Shown: piece by piece, positions 1 through 8,724 of the stretch
Layout: every line of letters begins with the position of its first letter
How positions within the stretch are numbered: the stretch's first letter is position 1
NCBI GenBank assembly: GCA_007132975.1
Contig: SLNO01000047.1
Span: forward strand, 26,575-90,574
Direction of reading: 5' to 3'
DNA from: Balneolales bacterium
GTDB lineage: Bacteria > Bacteroidota > Rhodothermia > Balneolales > Natronogracilivirgulaceae
Length of the DNA stretch: 64,000 nucleotides
Notes under the pieces: generated by a model
Seen by the model: only the letters and a program-made list of their open reading frames with translations
The model's database searches: none
Told to the model about the DNA's origin: nothing
Position numbers and translations under genes: made by a program

Positions 1-566
1 TGGCCATGCAGAAGGCGCAAGATGTTGCGGAACAACTGGGGCATTCGGATACTATGGATGGGTCGACAGCAGATCCGACCAAACCGGCCCTCATCATTGG
101 CGCCGATACCATTGTCGTGCTGGATGGAGGAATCCTGGGCAAGCCGGCTGATCGCAATGACGCTGTTGAAATGCTTCGCACGCTGAGCGGTCGAACCCAC
201 CAGGTCTACACCGGCGTTGCCCTGATCCTGGCCGGTGGTAACCAAAGACTGGACATTGCGGAGCCGGGAGCCGCATCCACCCGGAACTATTACACCCGGC
301 ACACATTCCATGAGCGAACCGATGTCACGTTCGGTGAACTGAACGATAAGGAGATTGCCGCATATGTGGATACCGGCAGCCCCATGGACAAGGCAGGCGC
401 CTACGGGATTCAGGATGATCTTGGTGCGCTGTTCGTCGAACGTATTGAAGGCGACTATTACAATGTGGTCGGATTCCCGCTGTTCCGTTTTTATCGCGAG
501 GTCAATAAGCTGATGCCCGGCATCGTTACTCCATTTGAACCGGCAACCGGGCAGCGGGCAATGTAA
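1..566 (+). CDS. maf: Maf-type nucleoside triphosphate pyrophosphatase (5' partial)
   Basis: House-cleaning pyrophosphatase that hydrolyses non-canonical or modified NTPs (dTTP/UTP type) to the monophosphate in the cytoplasm. The reading frame is open to the window edge (first full codon at base 3), so the N-terminal part with the usual S-S-x-R-R motif is missing. Visible family motifs are GADTIVV, GKP, the [12 protein letters not shown] block, and the C-terminal GAYGIQ and [11 protein letters not shown] blocks. An insertion of about 20 residues (around residues 77-97 of the visible part) is less conserved. The next gene starts 41 bases downstream on the same strand. The family call is firm; the exact substrate class is inferred. 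Confidence 0.93.
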   Translation, partial: AMQKAQDVAEQLGHSDTMDGSTADPTKPALIIGADTIVVLDGGILGKPADRNDAVEMLRTLSGRTHQVYTGVALILAGGNQRLDIAEPGAASTRNYYTRHTFHERTDVTFGELNDKEIAAYVDTGSPMDKAGAYGIQDDLGALFVERIEGDYYNVVGFPLFRFYREVNKLMPGIVTPFEPATGQRAM

Positions 567-607
567 ACCCAGCGATCCGGTAATCCCCATATAACATCAA
601 TCACAAC

Positions 608-2602
608 ATGTCGCGCATTCGAAAAACCCTTGTGAGCCTGATGGTGGCTTTGGCCGTTGTCATGACCGGCGGATACTCACTGCAAGCCCAGACCGGGTCT
701 GGCGATTTTTCGCTGGGCAACGAGCTGCTTCGTCAGGGCAAGTTTGAGGAAGCTTATGAAATCTTTGAGCAGCTGCTGCGGGAAAATCCCCGTTCCTATG
801 CCATATACGATCGTGCTGTTACTGCGCTGATAAACCTCAAGCGCTATGATGATGCCATCGAACTGACGGACCAGCGACTCAGGCGCGTGGGCGATGACAG
901 CAACACGTTCATCAAGCTGGGTGAGATCTACGATATTTCGGACAGGCGTGACGAGGCCATTGAAACCTGGAACAAGGTGCTGCGTCAGCATGCTGGAAAT
1001 GCCCAGGTATACCGGCGAGTGGCCGAGACCATGAACCAGCGCAGGCTGTTCCGCGAGGCCATACGTGTTTTTGAAGAGGCCAGAGAGCAGGTTGGCGATC
1101 CCAATCTTTTCGCTTTCGAGATCGCAAACAACTATCTGGCTGTAGCTGATTTTGAGCCGGCCATCCGTGAATATCTGGATATCATAGCGCGTGACAGCCG
1201 GCGTATGAGCCTGATTCAGCGGCAGCTGCTCAACTACGACGAACGGCGCCTGTACGATACGGCCATCCTGCTTACGGAGGAGCGGCTGGGACAGTTGAGG
1301 GCGGGCAGTGAAACCGATCTGGCCTTTCGGGATTTCCTCATTTGGGTTACCATGGAGCGCGGACTGTACCGGCGCGCGCTTGCCGCGGCGCGAACTCTTG
1401 AGCGGCACAGCAACAATGAGCACCATGCCATGTTCCGGATCGGGCGTGAACTGAGAAGCCGGAACGAGTTTGAACTTGCCGAGCAGGCATTCCGCTACTA
1501 CCTGGAGCTGGAGACACATCCGCTGCAGGCCCGCAGCCATGAGGAGCTGTCCCGGACCTATCAGGACTGGGCCGGTTACCTCACTGACCGAAACCTGGAT
1601 TTCAACGGGGCTGCCGACACGCTTTACCGAAAGGCCTTTGAGACGGTGGAACTGCTCATGGAGCGTTATCCACGCTACGACCGGCTCATGCAGTCGCTTG
1701 TGATCCAGTCGGAGCTTGCCCTGGACCATCTCAAGGCGCCGGAGAAAGCGGCTGTGTATCACCAGAGGATGGAGAGAGCCGCCCGCAACGAGGCTGAGCA
1801 GGCATTGGCGCATTATGTGGAAGGACGGCTTCTCTTGTTCGATGGCAGCTTTTCGATGGCGCGAGTCTCGTTCACCCGCAGCAACCGGATGGCCGGGAGT
1901 GGTGAAATTGCCGACAAAAGCAGGTTTTACCTTGGCCTTGGTGACTTTTACAACGGCGACTTCACATATGCAAGGCTTCAGCTTCGGTCCCTGGAGCGTC
2001 ACAACCATTCATGGTATGCCAACGATGCCCTGCATTTGCGGTACATCATACAGGAGGCATACAACGAAGACGGGGATAATCCGAAGCTCCGCCGCTTTGC
2101 CAGAGGCCGCTACTTTTACGATACCGGACGTTATTACGAGGCGGCTGAGTTGCTTGCTCCTGTGATTGAAGAGCCTGCTTCGGACCCGATTATCGATGAA
2201 TCGATGCTACTGCTCACTCAAACGCTGCGCAGGATACATCCGGAAGTTGCTTTTCGAGTGGTTGACCGGCACACCCGCCGACCGTCGGTGCGCCAGGCTG
2301 CGAGTGAACGCCTTCTTTGGGAACGCGCCAGGCTTGCGGAGGCAGTCTACATCATGCAGCAGCGCGATACGGATGGCATCAGGTCTGCTGATGGATTGGT
2401 TCCGGCCTCACTTCTTGCCAATGCGCTCAGTGCCGAGGATCAGTTTTATGGAAGAGATGGCGACTCCGGAAGGATGCTTCTCAGCGCTGACGGGGTAACC
2501 AAGTTTTATGAAGAACTTCTGCTAAACTTTCCCGATGGTTACTACTCCGACATTGCCCGGGGCCGCATACGCGAGCTGGAGCAGCAGGCACGGGAGATAT
2601 AG
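608..2602 (+). CDS. Exported tetratricopeptide-repeat protein
   Basis: A 664-residue protein with an N-terminal signal peptide (charged start, hydrophobic core ending near LQAQ at about residue 28). It is followed by helical repeats with TPR-like spacing, clearest over residues 32-330 (for example NELLRQGKFEEAYEIFEQLL). A second helical region near the C-terminus resembles outer-membrane TPR assembly factors. No catalytic motif is visible. TPR proteins act as scaffolds, so a periplasmic or outer-membrane interaction role is likely, but the partner is unknown. It may be co-transcribed with maf (41-base gap). A 443-codon antisense frame overlaps it but has no protein-like features. Confidence 0.82.
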   Translation: MSRIRKTLVSLMVALAVVMTGGYSLQAQTGSGDFSLGNELLRQGKFEEAYEIFEQLLRENPRSYAIYDRAVTALINLKRYDDAIELTDQRLRRVGDDSNTFIKLGEIYDISDRRDEAIETWNKVLRQHAGNAQVYRRVAETMNQRRLFREAIRVFEEAREQVGDPNLFAFEIANNYLAVADFEPAIREYLDIIARDSRRMSLIQRQLLNYDERRLYDTAILLTEERLGQLRAGSETDLAFRDFLIWVTMERGLYRRALAAARTLERHSNNEHHAMFRIGRELRSRNEFELAEQAFRYYLELETHPLQARSHEELSRTYQDWAGYLTDRNLDFNGAADTLYRKAFETVELLMERYPRYDRLMQSLVIQSELALDHLKAPEKAAVYHQRMERAARNEAEQALAHYVEGRLLLFDGSFSMARVSFTRSNRMAGSGEIADKSRFYLGLGDFYNGDFTYARLQLRSLERHNHSWYANDALHLRYIIQEAYNEDGDNPKLRRFARGRYFYDTGRYYEAAELLAPVIEEPASDPIIDESMLLLTQTLRRIHPEVAFRVVDRHTRRPSVRQAASERLLWERARLAEAVYIMQQRDTDGIRSADGLVPASLLANALSAEDQFYGRDGDSGRMLLSADGVTKFYEELLLNFPDGYYSDIARGRIRELEQQAREI

Positions 2603-2703
2603 CAAAAAAGCGCCGAAAACATCCAAACAATCTTATACATTTAACGCATCAAAACCTCGAAGGCGCCCAAAAACATCTGATTCTGCGAAATAAAGTACAT
2701 TCT

Positions 2704-4083
2704 ATGATGGAAAAAAATCTCTTTGCCTTTGGCGGCCGGTTGTTTCGGCACATTGCCCTTGCTTTGCTTGCTGTCGTGCTGTCAGGAAGCCTGGTTTCCG
2801 TGCAGGCACAGTCCGGTTACGTACTCATTCCAATGGATGACAGCCAGCGCAACCATCTGAAAGCCTATGGCGTAATGTTCCAGCACCTGCATGACGGTCA
2901 CACCGGAAAATGGCTGCTGAATTACCGGGGTGGAAGTTTCATGGCGCCGCAGACCGAATCCATGGTACGTCGCAGTCGACTTCGCGGAGTGACCATGGAG
3001 CAGATCACATCCACAAGAGCCCGCCAAATCATTGAGCAGGTTGAGCGTCCCAATGTGAACATGTCGGTAGTGGAGCTGGAAAAAGCCCCGCGCATTGCCG
3101 TCTATACGCCCGACCATGCCCTGCCATGGGACGATGCCGTCACCCTGGCACTTACCTATGCCGAAGTACCCTACGAGACCATCTACAACAAGGAGGTGCT
3201 CCAGGGGGCTTTGGAAGAATTCGACTGGCTCCATCTGCACCACGAAGACTTTACCGGCCAGCATGGCAAATTCTGGGCGGCCTATCGCAATCAGCCATGG
3301 TACATTCGCCAGGTGCGCGACCTGGAGGAAATGGCCTCGGAAATGGGCTTCGACAAGGTTTCAGAGATGAAGAAAGCTGTGGTTTGGACGATCCGGGATT
3401 TCATCGAAGAGGGTGGCTTCCTTTTTGCAATGTGCTCGGGAACCGACACTTTTGATATTGCACTGGCGGCCAGTGATGTGGATATCGTACCGACACAATT
3501 TGACGGTGATCCGGCCGATCCGGATGCCAACGAGAAACTGGATTTCAGGCATACGCTGGCATTCGAGAATTTTGAGGTGACCCTGGATCCCGCTGAATAC
3601 CGCCATGGCAATATCGATATCCTCAATGTGCAGCAACGCATGGCAGAGGTTGACGAAGAAATGGATTACTTCACACTTTTCAATTTTTCAGCCAAATGGG
3701 ATCCGGTACCGACCATGCTAACCCAGAACCATGTCAGCAGCATCAAAGGTTTTTACGGTCAGACCACCGCTTTCCGCAAGGAGACCATTAAGAGCAATGT
3801 GGTGATCATGGCTCAAACCCCTGGACGCAATGAGGCAAAGTACATACACGGCAACCTTGGAGAAGGCTTTTTCACATTCTATGGCGGCCATGATCCCGAA
3901 GATTACACGCACAGGGTGGGTGATCCGCCAACGGAGCTGGATCTGTTCCCCAACAGTCCCGGGTACCGGTTGATCCTGAACAACATCCTGTTTCCGGCTG
4001 CCCAAAAGCAGGAGATGCAGACGTTGCGTCACGAAGAGCTTGAGTCCCGCAGAGATCACTTCCGGTTTGCTTCGGGCGAATAG
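2704..4083 (+). CDS. Secreted Bacteroidota protein of the family often mislabelled 'asparagine synthetase B'
   Basis: A 459-residue protein with a signal peptide (cleavage near VQAQ, residue 35) followed by the strongly conserved opening YVLIPMDDSQRNHLKAYG and NYRGGSF. Further conserved blocks are LHLHHEDFTGQHGKFWAAYR, FAMCSGTDTFDIAL, FYGQTTAF and FFTFYGGHDPEDY. I recognise these as a family widespread in Bacteroidota that databases often call 'asparagine synthetase B'. It has neither the N-terminal Cys amidotransferase nor the ATP-pyrophosphatase domain of AsnB, and it is exported, so that name is unlikely to be right. The true function is unknown. Two ATG codons occur in tandem (2704 and 2707). 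It converges with mazG, 14 bases away. Confidence 0.75.
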   Translation: MMEKNLFAFGGRLFRHIALALLAVVLSGSLVSVQAQSGYVLIPMDDSQRNHLKAYGVMFQHLHDGHTGKWLLNYRGGSFMAPQTESMVRRSRLRGVTMEQITSTRARQIIEQVERPNVNMSVVELEKAPRIAVYTPDHALPWDDAVTLALTYAEVPYETIYNKEVLQGALEEFDWLHLHHEDFTGQHGKFWAAYRNQPWYIRQVRDLEEMASEMGFDKVSEMKKAVVWTIRDFIEEGGFLFAMCSGTDTFDIALAASDVDIVPTQFDGDPADPDANEKLDFRHTLAFENFEVTLDPAEYRHGNIDILNVQQRMAEVDEEMDYFTLFNFSAKWDPVPTMLTQNHVSSIKGFYGQTTAFRKETIKSNVVIMAQTPGRNEAKYIHGNLGEGFFTFYGGHDPEDYTHRVGDPPTELDLFPNSPGYRLILNNILFPAAQKQEMQTLRHEELESRRDHFRFASGE

Positions 4084-4097
4084 AGTATTGCTGCCTA

Positions 4098-4889
4098 TCA
4101 GCTGCTGTCCCCTTCCCGGTCCTTGGCCGCATCCCAGATAGCGTCCATCTCTTCAAGCGTGGCGTCCTTGAGTTTTTTACCCTGCCGATGCAGCACCTCT
4201 TCGATATGCTGGAAACGCTGCTTAAACTTCCGGTTCGTCAGGCGCAGGCAATCCTCCGAGTTCAAACCGGCCAATCGTCCCACGTTAACCAGGGAGAACA
4301 GCAGATCGCCAAACTCAGCCGCTTTCTCCTCTTCTGACCCTTTGAGGGCCGCCATCCTGAACTCTTCCATCTCTTCAGCGAGCTTGGGCCACGCCTCTTC
4401 CCACGTCTGCCAGTCGAATCCGACAGCGGCAGCTTTTTCCTGCATGCGTTGTGCCTTTATAAGTGCAGGCAAGGTATCAGGCACACCCTGCAGCACCGAA
4501 TTTCGCTCCTTCTCCTTCATCTTCAGGTCTTCCCAATTACGGACGACCGTCGAAGAGTCATCGGCACGCGTATCGGCAAAAACGTGAGGATGCCTGCGTA
4601 TAAGTTTTTCCTGGATTCCGTAAATCACGTCCCCAATGTCAAAACGATCGGCTTCCCTGGCAATTTCCGTATGGAAGACCACGTGAAGCAACAAGTCCCC
4701 AAGCTCCTTTTTCAGTTCTGCCGGATCATTGTTGTCGATGGCCTCGATGGCCTCGTAGATCTCCTCCACCATCAGGTCCTTGATGGATTCATGCGTCTGC
4801 TGCCTGTCCCAGGGACACTCCCTGCGAAGGATGGTCATAATTTCAACAAGATCGGAAAAACGGCGGGAAGGACTTCTTGGTTCTGACAT
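4098..4889 (-). CDS. mazG: Nucleoside triphosphate pyrophosphohydrolase MazG
   Basis: Cytoplasmic all-alpha NTP pyrophosphohydrolase, about 263 residues, the usual two-domain MazG length. The N-terminal domain shows LRRECPWDRQQTHESI, the metal-binding EEIYEAIEAI and ELGDLLLHVVFH helices, and the ENRNPHVF-like segment RRHPHVFAD. The second MazG domain follows with KAAAVGFDW and EFGDLLFSLVN. I chose the ATG at 4889 (MSEPRSPS). The longer frame begins at a GTG (4919) and would overlap the upstream gene by 16 bases, whereas 4889 leaves a 14-base gap. It probably forms an operon with the RraB-like gene upstream. Confidence 0.93.
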   Translation of the reverse strand: MSEPRSPSRRFSDLVEIMTILRRECPWDRQQTHESIKDLMVEEIYEAIEAIDNNDPAELKKELGDLLLHVVFHTEIAREADRFDIGDVIYGIQEKLIRRHPHVFADTRADDSSTVVRNWEDLKMKEKERNSVLQGVPDTLPALIKAQRMQEKAAAVGFDWQTWEEAWPKLAEEMEEFRMAALKGSEEEKAAEFGDLLFSLVNVGRLAGLNSEDCLRLTNRKFKQRFQHIEEVLHRQGKKLKDATLEEMDAIWDAAKDREGDSS

Positions 4890-4903
4890 GAAACGTTGTG
4901 AGG

Positions 4904-5248
4904 TTATTCCAGCTCCCACCTTTTAAACGAACCACCGTAGAATTCGGACAAGTCCGCCAGGTAGTCACACAGGTCACAGATCGTATGGGGATCAGGTGAG
5001 GCCAGTGCGTGCGCGAGGAGTATCCAGCATGAGCCGGCAGGCATTACATTTATCTCCCAATGCTCTTTCTGCAATCGGGCTGCCAGGTAATATGCAGAAC
5101 TTTCCTCGTACAATTCAATATAAAATACAATGGGTTTCTCCGGTTCTTTCGGCCGATAGCCAAAATCTTGAAACAGACCCTTGTGGTTGATTGCTCTCAT
5201 AGTCGGAACGGATAAGCGTTCGTGTGTCGTTGATCTGGCATCGATCAT
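4904..5248 (-). CDS. RraB-like domain protein (ribonuclease regulator fold)
   Basis: A small 114-residue protein (98 residues if the second ATG at 5200 is used). The pattern of a beta strand (FYIELYEESSAYYLAARL), WEINVMP, WILLAHALASPDP and a final helix ending DYLADLSEFYGGSFKRWELE fits the RraB/ribonuclease E inhibitor family, whose members end in a glycine-rich 'G-x-YDGW'-type motif. In E. coli RraB binds RNase E. Whether this protein regulates an RNase is not shown by the sequence. It lies directly upstream of mazG on the same strand. Neither start has a good ribosome-binding site. Confidence 0.55.
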   Translation of the reverse strand: MIDARSTTHERLSVPTMRAINHKGLFQDFGYRPKEPEKPIVFYIELYEESSAYYLAARLQKEHWEINVMPAGSCWILLAHALASPDPHTICDLCDYLADLSEFYGGSFKRWELE

Positions 5249-5653
5249 GCAAGACGTCAGACGGAATTCAAATTACAAAGGTTCTATTCTTCATACAAAA
5301 TTTATATTTCTTTTGTAAGAGAAAAAGTTGCTTTTTTTGAGCGGGTCATCCCCATCAGTGCCAACGAGTTGCTTCGAAACAAGCCTAACTCCTGTATATA
5401 TTAATATTTGCGGCGTGGGCGGACATTGATCTGCGGCGTGCAAAGATGATTTACGCGCAAAAAAAATCCCCTCACTGACAGGTCTGCAAGCAAAAAACAT
5501 GAACTTCATTTCAATGGCCGGATGAAACTTACTGCTATTATGAGTATTATCTCATGTTGGGGTACCGTCGGAGCGATGGTTCTGCAAAGGTTGGACCGTA
5601 TTACAGCAGAGCCGTATCAATACGCAATTTTTTAAGCGAAACGCAGTGTTCCA

Positions 5654-5667
5654 GGAAACGCGTTTCC
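5654..5667. promoter_or_regulatory. Perfect 14-bp palindrome, possible operator
   Basis: GGAAACGCGTTTCC is its own reverse complement. It lies about 200 bases upstream of the citrate synthase start, in noncoding DNA between divergent genes. Perfect palindromes of this length are rare by chance and typical of dimeric repressor sites. No regulator is identified. Confidence 0.35.
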
Positions 5668-5769
5668 CAAACAGCCTTGATTCGGTTGCATATTTTGTGG
5701 AAATAGTGAACCGCACAGGTGAATGAAATGTTATTGACGGGTAACCATAACACGTATTTCTGCGCAGTG

Positions 5770-5777
5770 TAAATTTG
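5770..5777 (+). promoter_or_regulatory. Candidate -7 promoter box for gltA
   Basis: TAAATTTG matches the Bacteroidota primary sigma -7 consensus TANNTTTG exactly. A convincing -33 TTG at the usual distance is not seen. Transcription from here would give a leader of about 80 bases before the citrate synthase start. Confidence 0.25.
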
Positions 5778-5863
5778 ACGAAATACACATGTTATTGTTT
5801 TTTTTACGCTGCATTAGATTTTGACCAAAGTACTGACATTAATTTGTGAAACACGGAGCATCT

Positions 5864-7027
5864 ATGAGCAAACAACTTCACGAGAATATTGATAAGGACA
5901 AATATCCCTACATCAATCGGGGTTTGGAGGGAATTGTTGCATTCTCATCTACCAAAAGTGCCATTGACGGTGAGAAAGGAGAACTGATATACGCCGGTTA
6001 CAATATCGATACCCTGGCACAAAACGCAACTTTTGAAGAGGTGGCGTTTCTGCTGTGGAACGACCGTCTACCTACCAAAGAGGAATTGGATGACCTGAAC
6101 AGCAAACTTGTCGCCGAACGTCACCTTCCCGAAACTGTCGTAAACTACCTTAAAACAACCAGCAAAGATGCGGAACCAATGTCCGTGCTTCGCACTGCCA
6201 CTTCGATGCTTGCGGATTTTGATGAAGAGGCCCCTCTTGACGATCCGGATGCCAACATGCGCAAGTCCATTCGAATGACGGCAAAAATGCCCGCCATCAT
6301 AGCCGGATACGCACGTGCTCGAGAAGGAAAAGAAATCCTTTCACCGCTGAAGGAAGGCAGTACCGCATATGACTTCCTTTACATGCTCAACGGCGAGCGT
6401 CCAGGAGAGAGCGCCGAAAAAACCATGGACATATGCCTGATCATCCATGCCGAGCATGGAATGAACGCCTCGACCTTTACGGCAAGGGCTATTTGCTCGA
6501 CACAGGCCGATATCTATTCCGCAGTTACCGGAGCTATTGGATCCCTTAAAGGTCCTCTGCACGGTGGCGCCAATACGGCGGTTATGAATATGCTGCTCAA
6601 ACTTGACAAGGACGCCGACATCGAGGCTTACATCAAAGAAAGGCTGGCTGAACGGAAAAAAGTCATGGGCTTCGGACACCGGGTTTACCGTACGGTGGAT
6701 CCCCGGGCCAAACACTTGCAAGTCATGGCCAAGTCGCTTGCCGAGGAGACCGACAGCGTCTACCTCTACGAGTGGTCTGACAAGATCATGGCCGTAATGA
6801 AAGAGGAGAAGGGCATTGATCCCAACGTAGACTTTTTCTCGGCCACCGTGTACTACTCCATGGGTATCAAACCAGACCTGTTCACTTGTATTTTTGCCAT
6901 GAGCCGTATCACCGGGTGGACGGCACACTACATCGAACAGGCTGATAACAACCGTTTGATACGGCCGCGGCAGCTCTATGTCGGTGAGAAAAACCTGCCT
7001 TGGACACCCATTGAGAAGCGGAAATAA
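5864..7027 (+). CDS. gltA: Citrate synthase
   Basis: Condenses acetyl-CoA and oxaloacetate to citrate in the TCA cycle. It is a 387-residue short-type enzyme. Catalytic blocks are visible: IIHAEHGMNASTF (residues about 193-206), GPLHGGAN (His233), GFGHRVY (His272) and DFFSATVYY (Asp323). I chose the ATG at 5864 because a GGAG lies five bases upstream (5855-5858); the frame extends six codons further to a GTG with no such signal. 2-Methylcitrate synthase is an alternative that sequence alone does not exclude, but no methylcitrate-cycle neighbours are present. A GH3-family gene follows after 18 bases. Confidence 0.93.
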   Translation: MSKQLHENIDKDKYPYINRGLEGIVAFSSTKSAIDGEKGELIYAGYNIDTLAQNATFEEVAFLLWNDRLPTKEELDDLNSKLVAERHLPETVVNYLKTTSKDAEPMSVLRTATSMLADFDEEAPLDDPDANMRKSIRMTAKMPAIIAGYARAREGKEILSPLKEGSTAYDFLYMLNGERPGESAEKTMDICLIIHAEHGMNASTFTARAICSTQADIYSAVTGAIGSLKGPLHGGANTAVMNMLLKLDKDADIEAYIKERLAERKKVMGFGHRVYRTVDPRAKHLQVMAKSLAEETDSVYLYEWSDKIMAVMKEEKGIDPNVDFFSATVYYSMGIKPDLFTCIFAMSRITGWTAHYIEQADNNRLIRPRQLYVGEKNLPWTPIEKRK

Positions 7028-7045
7028 TTCTTATACGCTTTTTCC

Positions 7046-8524
7046 ATGCCTGCATCTGTTGAATCGGCCCAGAAAAAAGTACTGGCCTACATGCTCCGTA
7101 AAGGAGCACAAACCGAATACGGAAAAAAATATCGTTTTTCAAGGATAACCGGGTTCGATGAATATGTCCGTAACGTGCCAATGGTTACGTACAACGACAT
7201 TGAATCGTATATCGAACGGTTGAAAAAAGGGGAACAGTACCTCCTGTGGCCTAACAAAATCCAGAATTTTGCCGTATCGGCAGGGACGACGGGCAAAGGG
7301 AAGCACATTCCCCTGAGCGAAGACCGCCTGCGCAGCGACCAGCGCTTCATGCGCAAGGTGATCCTCTCCTATATAAAACAGAACCCCAACTTCTTCCATT
7401 TTTTCCTCGGAAGTCACGTGAGTCTGCCGGGGAATATTGAGCGGCTGGACCCCAAGTCAAATGTTCGCCTGGGTGAGATCAGTGCTTACCTTGCCAAGCT
7501 CTCTCCCGGTTGGCTTTCCCTGTTCCAGGTACGCTCACCGCAGACGATGATTCAGGAGGCGTGGACTGAGAAATTCGACCGGACCCTGGAAATGGCGGTG
7601 AAATCCGATGTCCGGAAAATCGTGGCCATCCCCTCCTGGGCGCTGCGGTTTTTTCAGCGCGCCCTGGAAATCACTGGGAAAAAGCATATTCGCGAGGTTT
7701 GGCCCAACCTACGCCTGCTCATCTGTGGCGGTGAAGCGCTGAACACGTATCGGCCCCACTTTGACAAGCTTCTTGAGGGTCTGGACATGCACTACATCGA
7801 AAACTATGGCGCCTCGGAGTCCTACTTCGCATTCAGTGATGACTTGTCGCGCAGCGATCTCCGGCTCATAGTGGACAATGGTGTTTTTTACGAGTGGATT
7901 CCACATCCCAAAGAACACAAGGACAATCTGCAGGGGCAAAAAACCGTACCGACCTGGCAGGTTAAAAAAGGGGTGCCCTACTCTCTGGTTGTCACAAGCA
8001 ACTCCGGGCTCTGGCGGTACATGATCAATGACGTGATCGAATTCACTGATCTTGAACAGCCCCGGATCAAGGTTGTGGGACGGGTTTCTGAAATTTTTGA
8101 CCGGTTTGGCGAAGCGGTTGAGTCTCATGAAGCTCAATCTGCCCTTGAAGAGGCAGCCCAGAAGGCAGGTGCCACGTTTTCGGTATTTGCCATGGGTGGC
8201 CTGATAGATCCTGATATCGGGGCTCCGAGGCATTTCTGGTTTATCCAATGGGTGGATGAACCGCGTGATATCGAAGAATTCACGAGCAGCCTTGATGCCA
8301 GCCTGCGAAAAATCAATCGGCATTATCACAATCGCAGGGAAAGCATGGGTATTCATCCGCCGGTTGTACTGAACCTCACCAAAGACGCGATGTACAAATG
8401 GCGTGAAAAGCACCAGTCACTCCATGCACAGACTAAAATGCCCCGGATACTGCAAGAGGAGGATAAAATTGTGGATATGGTTGCACTCTGTCGCGAGGCA
8501 AGACAGGGTACTCATGCAAAGTGA
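7046..8524 (+). CDS. GH3-family adenylate-forming enzyme
   Basis: A 492-residue member of the GH3 auxin-responsive promoter family. These acyl-adenylate-forming enzymes conjugate carboxylates in plants; the bacterial role is not established. The ATP/phosphate loop SAGTTGKGK lies at residues 78-86, ENYGASESYFAF corresponds to the adenylation motif A5, and LICGGEAL is the preceding core strand. The C-terminal lid has PRIKVVGRVSE-like strands and a late basic motif (KINRHYHNRRE). It starts 18 bases after gltA and is probably co-transcribed. Substrate unknown. Confidence 0.85.
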   Translation: MPASVESAQKKVLAYMLRKGAQTEYGKKYRFSRITGFDEYVRNVPMVTYNDIESYIERLKKGEQYLLWPNKIQNFAVSAGTTGKGKHIPLSEDRLRSDQRFMRKVILSYIKQNPNFFHFFLGSHVSLPGNIERLDPKSNVRLGEISAYLAKLSPGWLSLFQVRSPQTMIQEAWTEKFDRTLEMAVKSDVRKIVAIPSWALRFFQRALEITGKKHIREVWPNLRLLICGGEALNTYRPHFDKLLEGLDMHYIENYGASESYFAFSDDLSRSDLRLIVDNGVFYEWIPHPKEHKDNLQGQKTVPTWQVKKGVPYSLVVTSNSGLWRYMINDVIEFTDLEQPRIKVVGRVSEIFDRFGEAVESHEAQSALEEAAQKAGATFSVFAMGGLIDPDIGAPRHFWFIQWVDEPRDIEEFTSSLDASLRKINRHYHNRRESMGIHPPVVLNLTKDAMYKWREKHQSLHAQTKMPRILQEEDKIVDMVALCREARQGTHAK

Positions 8525-8724
8525 TCAAGCTTGCGTACATGGGTCGGCAGATCAGGCCGACCATCATGAACCAGCTAACCATACTGCTTGATGGAAAGTG
8601 ACCGAGTTCCGGCCGGAATCCAGAATCTCCTGAAAACTTCTCGATTTTTCTTCTTGACAATATGAATCATAATGTGCAATATCTTTCTGCAAAATGTAAA
8701 CAACCTTTACAAACCACGAGGGCT

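Larger units (their letters stand above)
5249..5863. other. Long intergenic region between divergent rraB-like and gltA genes
   Basis: About 600 bases without a credible gene. The two small minus-strand frames here (72 and 78 codons) have no recognisable composition. It holds a perfect 14-bp palindrome at 5654-5667, a direct repeat TGCGGCGTG at 5409-5417 and 5432-5440 (23-base period), and a TAAATTTG that matches the Bacteroidota -7 box TANNTTTG at 5770-5777. It is AT-rich near both ends. These are consistent with a divergent regulatory region. Confidence 0.5.

Noticed and set aside
677..2008. A 443-codon minus-strand frame over the TPR gene
   Set aside because: Antisense to a protein with a signal peptide and TPR pattern; no domain features of its own.
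2704..4083. Asparagine synthetase B function
   Set aside because: No AsnB amidotransferase Cys2 or PP-loop domain, and the protein carries a signal peptide.
5291..5788. Two small minus-strand frames (72 and 78 codons) upstream of gltA
   Set aside because: Low-complexity, AT-driven sequences with no start signal or family; better read as regulatory DNA.
8541..8562. A GGTCGG/CCGACC hairpin after the GH3 gene as a terminator
   Set aside because: Six-base stem without a following T-run.
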